Under the pieces are notes generated by a model. The model did no database searches. It was not told where the DNA came from and was given only the letters and a program-made list of their open reading frames with translations. Source: Pachyseris speciosa (lineage: Eukaryota > Cnidaria > Anthozoa > Scleractinia > Pachyseridae). Taken from it: a stretch of DNA of 64,000 nt. Shown here piece after piece: positions 20,483 to 31,081 of the stretch; position 1 is the first letter of the stretch, and each line of letters starts with the position of its first letter. The DNA lies in contig JAEMWC010001206.1 of the NCBI GenBank assembly GCA_016490735.1, positions 120,001 through 184,000 on the forward strand. The letters are read 5' to 3'. Position numbers and translations under genes: made by a program.

Positions 20483-20886
20483 CACTCTCCCACCATTCAT
20501 CAAACCTTTCTTTCGCCCGGCGCCATGTATTGGGGTGAATTTTTTTAACTTCAGGGTAAAGTTTTGCAAGTATTTGTTTTCGTTGTGGCCAAACCTTGTT
20601 TGAAGCTTTCAAAAAATAATCAAAAAGAAAACACACATAATTTACCGATTTGGGATAAATGTATTTTCTGAAGTCGTGAATTATGTGCGCCAAAAACTTC
20701 CACCTTTGTGGGTCTTTAACATCAACAGTAATTTTGTGTTTTCGAAGAACTTTGCGCAGGTTAATGTATGAAACCGGATGGACTGCCCATCCCACCTCTT
20801 ACCGGGTTTGAACTGGAATGCCAAACTCTTCAACCAGTTTACATATTTTGCAAAAGTATTCCCAAGTTTTTTTTGTCTTCTTCCAT
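20469..20886 (-). pseudogene. Hypothetical Polinton protein, frameshifted
   Basis: Leftward gene facing the preceding one and overlapping its end by 14 bp. The start is uncertain: an ATG at 20886 gives MEEDKKNLGILLQ, then the frame changes. The longest clean segment, 20795-20469, reads GWAVHPVSYINLRKVLRKHK, then basic/aromatic sequence with NTWRRAKERFDEWWE near the end. Basic and Trp-rich. No family is recognised. Confidence 0.45.
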
Positions 20887-20934
20887 TTTTGCTCCACAGC
20901 ACCACACCATCTTTTGTGGTTTTATATATTCAAC

Positions 20935-21938
20935 ATGAATCAACGTCTTTCAAAAATTTACTATAGTCCGCAAGGTTATTGGAAAGGGTTTGTCGCGGTA
21001 AAAAAACTGGCCCAAGCTGCAAAGGTTTCGAAAGCCACCGTCAAACAATGGCTGCAAAGGCAGGCACTTTGGCAGGTTTTTCTTCCTGCTCCGCGACACA
21101 TTCCCCGGCCGAAGTTTGACATTCCAACCCCCAATACGGCACATCAAACCGATCTGCTTTTTATGCCCAACGACAGGGTGGGACGTAAAACTTTCAAATA
21201 TACGTTGACTGTGGTTGATGTGGCCAGTCGATTCAAAGCAGCCGAGCCTCTGGCCACAAAAAATTCCGACGAAGTGGCGCAAGCCCTCCAAAAGATTTAC
21301 AAACGTGGGCCGCTTCGATGGCCAAAGCTGCTTCAGGTAGACCCGGGGCGGGAGTTCATGGGCGCGGTTTCCAGAGAAATGGAGAAACATGGAACAACCA
21401 TTCTCCGCGGGCATGTGGAGGTGCATCGCGACCAGGCAATTGTGGAACGCTTCAATCGGACTCTGGCAGAACGCCTGTTCCGGCAGCAATACGCGGTTGA
21501 AATGCGGTTGGCAGAAGGGAACGGGCGGTTGAGTGGGTGGTGCGGCTTCCCAGAGTTGTTGCCGCAATGAATAACCAAACCACTCGGTTAACTGGTTTAA
21601 AACCCATAGTTGCCATCCAGAAACAGTCTGTTTCTGCTCGCCCTGCAACTTTTTATTCCAGACCTGTTGGAAGGGACGAAAAAATTCTCCCTGCCGGAAC
21701 AGAGGTGCGCTATCTGTACCAACCCGGCGAGTTGGAAGGAGACACACGCCGAGCAACAGATCCAATCTGGTCGCTGAAAGTTTTCGAGGTTGCGCGAGTT
21801 ATGATTAAACCTGGCCAACCGGTGATGTATTGGCTTACCGACCCTGAAATGGGTGGCGGGCCGAAACGTAGCTTCGTGCGGGAAGAGTTAATGGTTGTTC
21901 CACCAAACACCGAGCTTCCTCCTGCTAAGCCTGCTTGA
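20935..21938 (+). pseudogene. Retroviral-type DDE integrase, frameshifted
   Basis: I choose ATG 20935 (MNQRLSKIYYSPQGYWKG) as it gives the family's usual start. A helix-turn-helix-like region (LAQAAKVSKATVKQWLQR) precedes the rve core. The catalytic triad is visible: D in HQTDLLFM, D in LQVDPGREFMG, and E in QAIVERFNRTLAERLF about 35 residues later. Near 21510 the frame shifts, and the C-terminal domain (SRPVGRDEKILPAG, VRYLYQPGELEG, KRSFVREELMVVPP) continues in another frame to TGA 21938. The enzyme would insert Polinton DNA with short target duplications. The single frameshift breaks it. Confidence 0.92.
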
Positions 21939-21947
21939 CATTCTTTT

Positions 21948-22117
21948 TTACCCAGCTTCTTCTTAGGTAATAGCTGGTGGGGACAACTTCGTGGTACGTT
22001 TTTAGTAGCTTTCCGCCGGCAAATCAAATTTGTTTGCAAACATTGCAAATAAACGCCGTTAAATTCTGGGCACTTTGCGCACAAAACAATCTTTACAATA
22101 CTTCCATTGCATACCGG
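21948..22117 (-). pseudogene. Possible small cysteine-rich Polinton protein
   Basis: Leftward reading from ATG 22117 gives MIPVCNGSIVKIVLCAKCPE, followed by LQCLQTNLICRRK: five cysteines with one CxxC, a possible zinc site. The frame appears to shift near 21990. It lies between the integrase and the next gene. It may be chance, but the cysteine spacing makes it worth recording. Confidence 0.3.
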
Positions 22118-22208
22118 TATCATCTTTCTGGCGCTCTGCATATTCAATTGGCTCGCAAATTTTGTTTTATATATGGCGGCCCGCCAATTGAAGAAAGAAG
22201 AGAGTTGC

Positions 22209-22532
22209 CAGATGAAACGACCGGTGTGTGTTCGTTTATGTGAAGCTCTTGACAGGCATTTTGAAGAAGCCTTGCCGTATGGAAATGGTGTTTGGAATAC
22301 CGAAACGGTGAAAAACAAACTAAAGGGTTTGATTGAAGCACATACTGACCCTCACCCATATCTTGCAACTGTTCCGAATGATTATCATGACAGATTCGAA
22401 AAAGCGTTAAAAGATGCAGCCTATTTCGTAAATAATGACCTAAAAGATCTGTTATACTTTATTGGTGGACAAAAGATTTTTAATAAGGAAGTTATTCATG
22501 AAACATTAGAAATTTTGAAATATTGTAAATAA
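22209..22532 (+). CDS. Hypothetical Polinton protein, intact (107 aa)
   Basis: ATG 22209 begins MKRPVCVRLCEALDRHFEEA, and the frame is open to TAA 22532. Upstream in-frame sequence is poor in coding character, so this start is preferred. It is mostly helical, with EALPYGNGVWNTETVKNKL and a charged C-terminus ending LEILKYCK. No membrane segment. It converges on the polymerase gene with 9 bp between the stops. No family is recognised. Confidence 0.55.
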   Translation, partial: QMKRPVCVRLCEALDRHFEEALPYGNGVWNTETVKNKLKGLIEAHTDPHPYLATVPNDYHDRFEKALKDAAYFVNNDLKDLLYFIGGQKIFNKEVIHETLEILKYCK

Positions 22533-22541
22533 CTTTCCATA

Positions 22542-25500
22542 TTACAAATGATATTCAATTGGTTCGGTGTGGATACCATCCGGCAACACCCACCTCTTGT
22601 CGTAAAAGGCACTCAACCCCACCTTTTGTTGTGTGTATGTGACCATTTTCCCCTCTCGCATTCGAAAACCCTTGTTTGTTGCCTTGTCTTTGCGTCCATT
22701 AAGCGCCCCTTAAAATGTTCCCACCGAATGGCGTTCTGCCTGTGGTTCATTCCTTTTGTGCTAAACTTGCTTTTCTCCCCTTCCTTGTCAACGTAATAAC
22801 ATTTAGAGCAAAGGGCAATCATTCGACTGTCTTCACACTCCAGTTTAAACAACCCTGGGGTGCGACCACTCCACTTGTCCCAGGCAAGCCACTGGTTTTT
22901 TCTGCCTCGAATTGTGCTTTCATCTCAGGTTTGACTGCGTCCGCAAGAGTGTCTTTCGATATAGCCATGTAGCAACTGTCTGTGTCCATCTGAATTAACT
23001 CAAAATCGCTTCGGTCCACATACTTGTCCAGAAAATCATAGTAAAACTCCAGCATCCTAAGCTTTTCCAGTTGGTAAACAGCAATGCCAACTTGAAACGG
23101 CCTTTCGATTGAAATCTTTTTCTTTCGGCTCTCAATTTGGTATGCCTCCCCAATCTCATCGAAATCCACGAAGAACGCGCTTCGCAATTCTTTATCGACA
23201 ACCTTTTAACTCTTTGTGAAACAGGTGTTTGTGTGTCGTTCAACCGCTTCAATCATTTTACCGTATGCGCTGTTACCCAGAAGTTTGAACACGTCTGCCA
23301 GTAGTGCCTTGCTTTTGTCAACATCGCCCGTCCGGCGAGCCTCGGTTACTTGCTCCACAAACTAGGTAAAAACCTTTTGGGTTGGTAATCGATTGTTTGA
23401 TGAATGGCGGTAATCACCAACCCGTGATCAATGTACCAACGTAGCATTGGGGCATACACCAACATTTTTTTGGCCACCAGCGCCCCCACCAACTTCCTTC
23501 CATCTCCTCGGTTCCTTCCTGTCTTTCTCAGGTATTCCATCATATGATCCGGCACGGCGCGCTCTGGCACCTGCTTGTTGATGAAAAGCGGGCACATTTC
23601 TTCGAACTTGGGGCGCAGGGTTTCAGGCACTTCAATGTCAACTTCCGCAAAACCAAACCATTTTCCTTTTTTCAAACACTGTATGAACTTTAGTACCATG
23701 GCGGCTTTCTTTTCTTCTTGCACATGGATTACGGTTTCTTTACCACAGGGCATGTGCTGAAGCATTGTTGACAGGTACAGAGCGTTGGCGTCATAACCCA
23801 GAATTTTCTTACATGGTTTGGGTGTGTTCCTTATTTTGGTTTTGCCGGCTTCATGATACCTTGTGAATACCAGACTTGGGCCGCCAACTACTGCGCCTTT
23901 TAGCATGTCGTAGGCTTCTTTGCAAGGACTCCAAAGCTCCGGGCCGCGCTCAACCGCTCCCCGCAACAGATAGTGCATGCTTACTCCTGGGATGCTGACT
24001 GCGTCTTTCAGGAGGTCAATTCCTTTTTCACTGTAAAAGCCCCGCATTTTTACCAACGCTTCAAGCCCCGGCTCAACGTCAAGGTTGTTGTAATAACGTA
24101 GCCAGTCCGCAAAGGTTTTCATTCCTTTGGTTTGAAATGTTTTGACACAGCTTTTCCATTCGTCTGGCGTCAGCACCCACTCGTTTTTTAATGTGGAAAA
24201 CCACTCCTTGTATTCGGGCAAACCTGGGTAATCAAGCTTTTCCAGGCTGTCAAATCATTCATAGGGGAACCACGACTTGGTACATCCGTGATATTGAAAC
24301 ACTGTTTTGCTTTGAAGGTGAAACCCATCAACGGGGGCTCCCAATATGGAAACCTCACCACCGTGACCACATTGCGCGTGGTGAATATGAATTCCTCTTT
24401 CCTGTGCTTCTCTTTCAACCCACCTGATGGCTTCGGGGGAAGCGCTGTGTTTGGGGAAGAAAGCTTCTTCAAACTTTGTTTGTGGTTTGGTGGTTGGTTT
24501 ATTTGGGCAGTGTATTACTGTTTCTCCTTTAGAACAGATTGCAATATGACGTTTTAAACTGTCGACTCTTGTTAACCTTCCTTGACAGTGTGGGCAAATG
24601 TACGTCCCCCCCAACCCCTCAATGTTTTTCTTTATCAGAAAGGCATGTCCGTCATAAACACCAATTGTAATAATTTTGGGTGCTCTCAGGTTAGGGGTTT
24701 TTAGAAGCTTCCAAACAATTTCTTCATTTTGCCTTTCTGGTTCAAACACCCGAAACCCAATCCATTCTGAAAGGGGTTTGTTGTCGTTGAAGTGGTTTTC
24801 AACTTTTTCAAGCTCATCAGGCGATGTTTGGGATGTGGGTTTTCAAGTTGAAGAAAACTGTGTGCTTGCTTGCGCGCTTTTTGTGTGCAACGGTCTCTCC
24901 TTGCGCCTTGGAAAATAGCAAGACAGCGCCAAAGACAAAGGTAACCGTTGTCTTGATATGTATCCAAACAGTGAATTCCGTGGCGCCCCTGGGATAATAC
25001 ACGTAACCAAGAAGGAAGCGGCCCTTTTCCAACCAAAGCCGGTCTCGTAAATATTAGTTTAACCAAAACATCTTCAAACTTGTCAAATGCCCATTTTGTG
25101 CTTGGCCGAGGAACCCCTTCTTGGTTCAATCGTTCTGATTCTCTTTGATCAAGAAATGCTCGTGCTTCTGCTCTATTGTTAATCCAACGTGAATCTTCTC
25201 TTTGATTGTGGTGAAACAGTAGCAAAGAGTCGTCTTCAATGTTGCACAACCAGTATGAATAAGCATAACGGATGTAGAATGATGTTCGTGTTCTTTCGTT
25301 GATTCTTTCCATAAAGGTGTTTGTAAGGTTTTCGGGTAGGTTTTCAGAGTCTCTCCACTCAATGAACCGGCGCCCCCGCCTTGCCCTGCTTCGTTGCACA
25401 CCTTCTCTTTCTCTGTTTGGTCGTTGAAAAAAATCTTCAAGGATGCCATAATTCCCAGTGGCGGGGTTTCTTGCAATAATGGGGCGCCTATTTTGTGAAA

Positions 25501-25579
25501 CAGCTCGACCCCTTCGAGGTCGGGCTACTGGGGGGTTTCTCCTTCTTCGTGGTGCAGGAACTGGTCGTTCACCACTCAT
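22542..25579 (-). pseudogene. polB: Protein-primed type-B DNA polymerase, multiply broken
   Basis: Leftward gene of about 3 kb starting at ATG 25579 (MSGERPVPAPRRRR), just inside the terminal repeat. In order: Arg/Pro-rich N-terminus; LDTYQDNGYLCLWRCLAIF near 24940; a C2H2-like finger (YICPHCQGRL...HIAIC) near 24590; FQYHGC near 24290; palm motif A (GYDANALYLSTM) near 23790; motif B (GNSAYGK) near 23270; motif C (MDTDSCY) near 22985; C-terminal end at TAA 22542-22544. Lesions: frameshift near 24830, an apparent deletion after FQYHGC covering the expected 3'-5' exonuclease region, TGA at 24255-24257, frameshift near 23380, TAG at 23362-23364, TAA at 23206-23208, and frameshifts near 22860 and 22640. 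It would replicate the linear element by protein priming; this copy cannot. Confidence 0.92.
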
Positions 25580-25587
25580 CACCACTT

Positions 25588-25853
25588 GCTCGCCATTGTT
25601 CAATTACCGGGCCGCCATATATATTCCGGCAAAATTTTCTGAAAAATAATTAATTCCCCCTCCCCCGCGGCCTTATCCACCAATCGAGCATATATATGAT
25701 TGTGGTTATTTCCTCGTCGTTTCGATCCTATGCGATGAAACGAGTAGTAGGTACAGTGGAAGTCCAGTACTCACCGGAACACCAAAACCCGACGAGCGAA
25801 GCGAGGAGGGTGTGGTGTGGAGGTGGTACTGGACTTCCACTGTACCTACTACT
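25588..25853 (-). repeat. Polinton right terminal inverted repeat
   Basis: Inverted copy of 1425-1683, with the same internal hairpin (about 25741-25769 with 25825-25853). The polymerase start codon lies just inside it at 25579. Confidence 0.92.
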
Positions 25854-25925
25854 CGGAACCTTTTGTTTCTTGATCGCATGTGCTTAGCAAAGGATAAAAA
25901 ACCGGTAAACAATAATTCAAAAGGC
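25854..25925. other. 72-bp spacer between two transposons
   Basis: Holds the CGGAA copy at the Polinton end (25854-25858) and the left CAAAAGGC copy of the next element (25918-25925). Confidence 0.6.
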
Positions 25926-26143
25926 GAGAGAGTTGAAAAGACTGATCCCCGCTTCGTGGACTACCCACTGACCCCCACTCCGTGGACTACCCCACGGAGT
26001 ACTCCACGGACTACCCTATGACTACTCCGCGGACTACCCTCTCTTACAAAAATTACTTTTAGGCTGTAAAAAAGATACAAGAGACGTACTTGCGTCAGTC
26101 CCCATCTTGGTTACCGCCATTTTACTCGGCGGGTTTACCTAAA
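25926..26143 (+). repeat. Left TIR of the 7.06-kb transposon
   Basis: Matches the inverted sequence 32764-32987. The outer 110 bp consist of degenerate repeats of TCCGTGGACTACCCC. The inner part reaches GCCATTTTACTCGGCGGG. Confidence 0.88.
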
Positions 26144-26533
26144 CGATGGAATCCGGAATCTGGAATCCAGACCCAACTGGAAGGAACATAACAAGTCCCA
26201 GACAAAGACTCCACTCCTGTCACATACCTCCTCCTGTACCTGCTGATCTCAGTTTGACAGGTCTTCAAATTTCGACCAATCAGCGCACGACTCGCAAACA
26301 CATTTGGGGGTCCATTCATTCGAGAGCGTTTCGCGAAGTGAAATTCACATGTGGTCTGAGTAAACGCTGGTGTTTTGTGTTTCACAAATCAGCGTTTATC
26401 AAACTTCGCTTGCGACACTCCAGGCCAGGCAAAAGACATCGGATTACTTAACTTAAAGTGTTATTTATGCTGAGATAACGGTGGATAGCTGTTCGAAACT
26501 GCGAGATAAGATGGAGCTCTCACCGTATCAAGG

Positions 26534-27526
26534 TTATTCTTCTTTCTCGACAAGACTAACTGGAACCGGAACATGACAAATACGCCGACTTAACGATTGC
26601 TTGAAGTGCTGATGGATTCCACCGAACATTTTAATTAGCCATGATACATCTCTTCCTTCTGGCTGTTTGAGCAGTTCTAAAACGGCAAGCTGTGCTGCGC
26701 GAACTGTTGTTGGGTCCTTAGCTATGGGGAAGAACGCTTCTGGCTCCATGATCTCTTGACTCTGGCGATCGTATGTTTCTCGTATTCCTTCGTTCGCTGC
26801 CATCTGAAGATGGATGTCTGAGTGAATTAAACCATTCAGGATTTTGTTTGGTTGGTTAAATTGAATTTCAAGTCGAATTTTCTCGCATGACCCAGACGTA
26901 TCAGGCGCTTCGCAGCATTCTGTCCACGTCGCTGAACACTTTCGGACAGACTCGTCTTTCTTTTTGTAGAATGTTTGCGGCCTTTTGGAAGAGTCAAGAA
27001 TTATTTTTCTTTCAGTGGTTTGCAATCCCAACACGTTTGCATATGGAACAACGATTTTTCTTCGAAGGATGGCTGATTTTTCCTTTTGGTGCTCAATGAC
27101 AAATGCGCCTGACTGTTGAGGCTTGCTTGTGTTCAATTTCATGGTAAACAACTCGTGTGTTACTCTTGAATCGTATCTTCTGATATTAAGACTTTGAGCA
27201 GTTGATGTGATACTGTGCAAGTGTGTTAAGTTGGTTACCGCGTCATTATTGGCGGCTTTAGAGGCAAAATCTTTGGCAGTTTCGAGGGTAATTTCTACAA
27301 CACTGGACGACTGGAAATGTGTCTTCGCGGCGTGAAGAAATTGATCTGTCATCTGTTTTATGGTGGAGTCGTTCGGGTTATCTGGACAAGGACGGGCACA
27401 GATACCATCGTCAACATCTTTATTTGAATCATTTGTCTGAAATAATAATTTACCAGAGGTAAGTTGTGCTCTGATTTCACTTTTGCTCCAATTTCTAGCT
27501 CTGTTAATTACATAATTATAACTCAT
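26534..27526 (-). CDS. C-terminal exon of the unassigned transposase-like protein
   Basis: 330 open codons on the minus strand, ending at TAA 26534. A candidate splice acceptor (AATTAACAG) lies near 27500, so the true exon may begin inside the frame. The sequence is soluble and mixed in charge: ARPCPDNPNDSTIKQMTDQF near the start, NRARNWSKSEIRAQLTSGK before it, SATWTECCEAPDTSGSC in the middle, and WLIKMFGGIHQHFKQSL near the end. No domain is recognised. It lies in the same strand and order as three other coding blocks inside the transposon, and no lesion is seen. Confidence 0.55.
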   Translation of the reverse strand: MSYNYVINRARNWSKSEIRAQLTSGKLLFQTNDSNKDVDDGICARPCPDNPNDSTIKQMTDQFLHAAKTHFQSSSVVEITLETAKDFASKAANNDAVTNLTHLHSITSTAQSLNIRRYDSRVTHELFTMKLNTSKPQQSGAFVIEHQKEKSAILRRKIVVPYANVLGLQTTERKIILDSSKRPQTFYKKKDESVRKCSATWTECCEAPDTSGSCEKIRLEIQFNQPNKILNGLIHSDIHLQMAANEGIRETYDRQSQEIMEPEAFFPIAKDPTTVRAAQLAVLELLKQPEGRDVSWLIKMFGGIHQHFKQSLSRRICHVPVPVSLVEKEE

Positions 27527-27982
27527 TTCATTGAAATTGATTTCGTTTGTTTTGAGTTAATGTGATGTATTTACATTCTTTTGTTGGATATGTTGACCAA
27601 AATATTCATAAGTTAAACATTTTATTGGTTGCACAGTCAGTGCTTAATATAAGTCCCTACGTGTACCTCAATCTCAGGAGCAGTTAGCGATATACCACGA
27701 GCTGAATCATCTTGAGCTGCCTTTCTTGTGGTGTTTTGAAAAGGAATGTGCTGTTGTAAACAAAATAGCACAACGTTGTGAATGTTTAATGAAAAACAAT
27801 TAAAAACTAGGTTCATGAGAGGAATCACTTGTGAACTTCTTTGGACAAAGCAGCAGCATACACAAGAAGCGTCTCCAGTAGTCCTTAATCATTCTATATG
27901 GTATTATAGAAGTTAGCATACTATTCAAATGAATTAAAGTGTTGTTTGTTTGAAATTACAGAGTCATTTAAATATTTCTTAC

Positions 27983-28707
27983 CATTTTCTTTCTCTTTAG
28001 ATGTTTTGGTAAATCCTCAGTTTCCTGTTTGCAGACTTTAGAATCTGATGAGTAATTGCAGCCTTTCTTTTCTCTGTTCTCAACAGACGCCCACTCATGA
28101 CAGAATTGTTGGGTGAGTACTCGTCTTTGATAATCAATCTTTCCTGTCTCACCTGTTCGCCCACCACTGTAAATGTAGTTGTCTTGCTTGGCATCTTTAT
28201 GTCTGGTTTCCATGATGCTATCACTGAAGTTGTGCAAAGTCAAAGGGAGTCCACTCAAGGCTGCATCTTTAAGAGCCTTCTCAACATAACAGCCAGTGTA
28301 TGCTACTAGTTCTTTCAAGGTTGCAGTGACTGTCTCAGAGCCAAATATTAGAACAAATTGAAATCCTAACAGAACTCTTGCTTGACATTCATATTCCTCT
28401 CTTGTTAATTCTTTCGGGGTGTTTAAAATCCATTGGAAAATTTTATTCAGGCCATTACAAAAACATACCAATATTTCAGTGACTGAAGGGCTAAAATCAC
28501 AGTCATTCAAAAGTTCCTCCGCTTTTTCATAGAAGGCTGAAACACCATTTTCATCAAATGTGACATCATAACTGTTTAAACAAACTTTACGAGCAACTCT
28601 CTGAACTTCTAAAAACCATGGTTTCTTATTTTGTTTGAGAGCATCAGCTACTTGGCCAATTCTTCGCACAATAGTTTCTGTTGCTCTTGTTGCTTGGTGC
28701 ATCATTG
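27983..28707 (-). CDS. Internal exon of the transposase-like protein
   Basis: Bounded by a good acceptor (TTTTTACCCAG before 28707) and a good donor (GTAAGA after 27983). It encodes about 241 residues, mainly helical: EVQRVARKVCLNSYDVTF, CNGLNKIFQWILNTPKEL, then HNFSDSIMETRHKDAKQDN followed by YIYSGGRTG. A C-terminal helical region with a conserved Glu-x-x-His-Lys is common in RNase H-fold transposases such as Transib/RAG-like and hAT types; the resemblance here is loose and I do not assign a family. No stops interrupt it. Confidence 0.6.
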
Positions 28708-28776
28708 CTGGGTAAAAATTCTCCAGGTCAAGTTGAGAAGCATTAGCATGTCCAGTGTGACCAAGGTGTTTCTTTG

Positions 28777-28778
<2 letters not shown>

Positions 28779-28827
<49 letters not shown>
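28779..28827 (+). repeat. (TAA)n microsatellite
   Basis: Sixteen uninterrupted TAA units, in an intron of the transposon gene. Confidence 0.98.
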
Positions 28828-28894
28828 CACTTTATTTAAGTCTCAAATGTATTTAGCCGAGCACAGATGCTCTACTAATTGGGGAGACTAAATC

Positions 28895-29096
28895 AAATCA
28901 ACTCTAAATAAATCAAATGAAATCAAATGTTGGTTTTTGGGGAGAGGGGAAAACCGGAGTACCCGGAGAAAAACCTCTCGGAGCAGAGTAGAGAACCAAC
29001 AAACTCAGCCCACTTATGACGCCGAGTCCGGGAATCGAACCCGGGACACATTGGTGGAAGGCGAGCGCTCTCACCACTGCGCCAACTCTGCTCCCC
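28895..29096 (-). repeat. tRNA-derived SINE
   Basis: On the minus strand: A-box TGGCGCAGTGGTGAGAG (29069-29085) and B-box GGGTTCGATTCC (29031-29042). A conserved-looking body follows (CCGGTTTTCCCCTCTCC) and a tail of ATTTGATTT repeats near 28900-28925. It is a typical Pol III SINE layout and is inserted in an intron of the 7.06-kb transposon. Confidence 0.85.
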
Positions 29097-29733
29097 TCAT
29101 ATTCTCTCTGCATATTCTCGTCTCTGCATATTCTCGTCTGCCATAAATGATAGTAAACATACTTATTTAGTTTACCACTTAACTAATCAAGTTTTCCATA
29201 TTGATAACATTAATGTGCTAGTGGGGCTGTGGTCTTGCATAGCCCAGGTGTCTCAGGTGCCTTTTGTCTTTAGGCGACTTGTATAACTTCATTTTTATGA
29301 AAGCTTTCAAGAGCTGGGTACCCCAGATTTCCTAGATGACAACTACCTTTGGGCATCATGTGATTCTTCTAAGAGAACAGCTTTAGCTAGGTTTGGGCAT
29401 GACTGGTTTGTGGCCACTTTAAAAAGTGTTGAAAAATGTATATTTATGTGCAGATTATCATTCTTGTCTCTATAATTTGTGATTTCAACTGTTTGGAAGG
29501 TTTACGTTTACAAAAGTGATTAATGCTCATGTTTTAAGAGGGAAAAAAGGTCTACTGTCATTCATTCTAAGTAGGGAATTTAATTCATTTAATTAAGCAA
29601 AATGCCATTACCCATAAATCTAGCAATAACCTGTTTTCATTATTATCCACTCGCTTTCCCAACCAGGTCTTGTACTGTTCTTCTCCTTTCTCAGTCATTT
29701 CAACTTTCCACACAGGTGCCTGGCAGATTACTC

Positions 29734-30801
29734 TCATGTCCCCAAGTTGTTTGTGATGTTCTGGTGACTCGGAATGGGATAAGTGGAGCTGGCTGAAGAA
29801 CTTCCAGTAACTGATCTCCGCTGACAGCCATCTGCAACACCACGTACAATAACTTCTATGTTCTTCTTCAGAAGTGGGTGATAGACTGACTTCAAAGTGG
29901 ACAGTTGCTGAAGGGTTTCTTTTCCAAGATTACTTACATGGTTGTAGTCATCTGGCCCCAACCAAGAACATACTGTGACAATGGAGCTTAACAGATTGTG
30001 GGGCTCCACTAATTTAATTCTTATTGATGTTTCGCCATTAAAGAACTTACTCCACTGCATCCATGGAAAAGCATCAATGTAGTGATAAATGAGTAATTTT
30101 TCTTCAGGGACAGTAATTGTTTCCTGCAGAGTTTCTTTGCTAAGAAGCCACTCTTCGGCATTTTTAACATTTGTGTAAGCGGCAACAACACCATTGTGTT
30201 CAGTAAACTTCAGAGACAACTTTTCTTGTAGAGCTTCCTTTTGCACCTTTAGCTTTTCACACATGTCATCTTTCGGTACCATAATATTTATCCCAAACAC
30301 ATTTGCCAATTCTTTGCCAAGGTGATTTCGCACAATGTTTTGATATTTAGTATATCCAATGTCAAAATTGCTCACTAGTCCTGCTGCAAACTGAACAAAA
30401 TGTTTGAAGTTCTTCTTAAGAACGACTGGCATGACTGTGCTCTTGAAAAAGTCTCCGTCCTTGTGTGAGACCACGAAGTTGACTAGCTTAGCTCTTTGTT
30501 GTTGGTTTTGAGGCATATTTAAATCATCAATAAAATTTACCCATTCTCGGCTTTTTTCTGGAGTCACACGTTTTTTCTCAGATGGATAACTATGGAATGC
30601 ACCTTCATCCAGTGGTTTTGAAAAAAGGGCAGAAACAGACGGTTGTTTTAAGGAATAAATTCGCGAGTCCGGGTAACACACGGCCACCAATGCAACAAGG
30701 ACTTCCAATTCACCTCGTAACTTGCTTTCCGAGACAGAACCCTGCGCAACTTTGCTTTTCGACAGTAAAAAGGAGGACGATGACATGCTTGGAAATACCA
30801 T
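29734..30801 (-). CDS. Large internal coding block of the transposase-like protein
   Basis: 355 open codons on the minus strand. Segments visible: WVNFIDDLNMPQNQQQRAKL, VKNAEEWLLSKETLQETITV, YHYIDAFPWMQWSKFFNGET, SWLGPDDYNHVSNLGKETL, and near the end VIVRGVADGCQRRSVTGSSS, where the Asp could be a catalytic residue of a DDE-type core (inference). The end at 29734 runs past a likely splice donor, so the last residues may be intronic. It overlaps the zinc-finger block by 92 bp in another frame, implying a frameshift or a small intron. Confidence 0.6.
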   Translation of the reverse strand: MVFPSMSSSSFLLSKSKVAQGSVSESKLRGELEVLVALVAVCYPDSRIYSLKQPSVSALFSKPLDEGAFHSYPSEKKRVTPEKSREWVNFIDDLNMPQNQQQRAKLVNFVVSHKDGDFFKSTVMPVVLKKNFKHFVQFAAGLVSNFDIGYTKYQNIVRNHLGKELANVFGINIMVPKDDMCEKLKVQKEALQEKLSLKFTEHNGVVAAYTNVKNAEEWLLSKETLQETITVPEEKLLIYHYIDAFPWMQWSKFFNGETSIRIKLVEPHNLLSSIVTVCSWLGPDDYNHVSNLGKETLQQLSTLKSVYHPLLKKNIEVIVRGVADGCQRRSVTGSSSASSTYPIPSHQNITNNLGT

Positions 30802-31081
30802 GCAGAACTACAGTTTGAAATTCATCGGGTGTTAAAAGTTTAAGAAGCTCCTTGATTCTCGCAGAACGATGGTGGGCAGGGACGTCCAGGAAACTTTTAG
30901 CTGCAGCAGCAGCTTGCTCCATTGGTCTTAAGACGTTTTCGTCACTTTTGTGGCTAGGAAACGTTTTCAAATGTTTTCTTAATCCTCGACCCGTTTGATA
31001 GATTTTCCCACAGTCGGAACAGCTAAAGGCCTTAGGCATGATAACAGTTTTTTGAAAAGTGTTGCTCAAACCGCACAACAT
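30710..31081 (-). CDS. C2H2 zinc-finger N-terminal exon of the transposase-like protein
   Basis: Minus strand; the likely start is ATG 31039 (MPKAFSCSDCGKIYQTGRGL). It contains one C2H2 finger: CSDCGKIYQTGRGLRKHLKT followed by a second His. It then has an Ala-rich helix (EQAAAAAKSFLDVPAHH) and ARIKELLKLLTPDEFQTVVL. A single finger at the N-terminus would help the transposase bind its terminal repeats. The downstream coding block is in another frame from about 30790, so a one-base lesion or unseen splice is needed. Confidence 0.6.
   Translation of the reverse strand: MLCGLSNTFQKTVIMPKAFSCSDCGKIYQTGRGLRKHLKTFPSHKSDENVLRPMEQAAAAAKSFLDVPAHHRSARIKELLKLLTPDEFQTVVLHGISKHVIVLLFTVEKQSCAGFCLGKQVTR

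Larger units (their letters stand above)
1425..25853. mobile_element. Polinton/Maverick (adintovirus-type) element, degraded
   Basis: About 24.4 kb between inverted termini that begin AGTAGTAGGTAC and end with its complement. Removing the 5.3-kb TTAA element inside leaves about 19 kb, the normal Polinton size. CGGAA flanks both ends (1420-1424 and 25854-25858); Polintons usually make 6-bp duplications, and the sixth base differs here. Gene content is diagnostic: protein-primed DNA polymerase B, retroviral-type integrase, packaging ATPase, adenain-like protease, major and minor capsid proteins. Capsid genes run leftward from 17.1 kb, ATPase and fibre run rightward, and polymerase and integrase face each other at the right end. 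Numerous frameshifts and stops in polymerase, capsid, protease, ATPase and integrase indicate an old, non-replicating copy. Confidence 0.95.

Noticed and set aside
20950..21765. Minus-strand frame of 271 codons
   Set aside because: Antisense to the integrase with its DDE motifs; a shadow.
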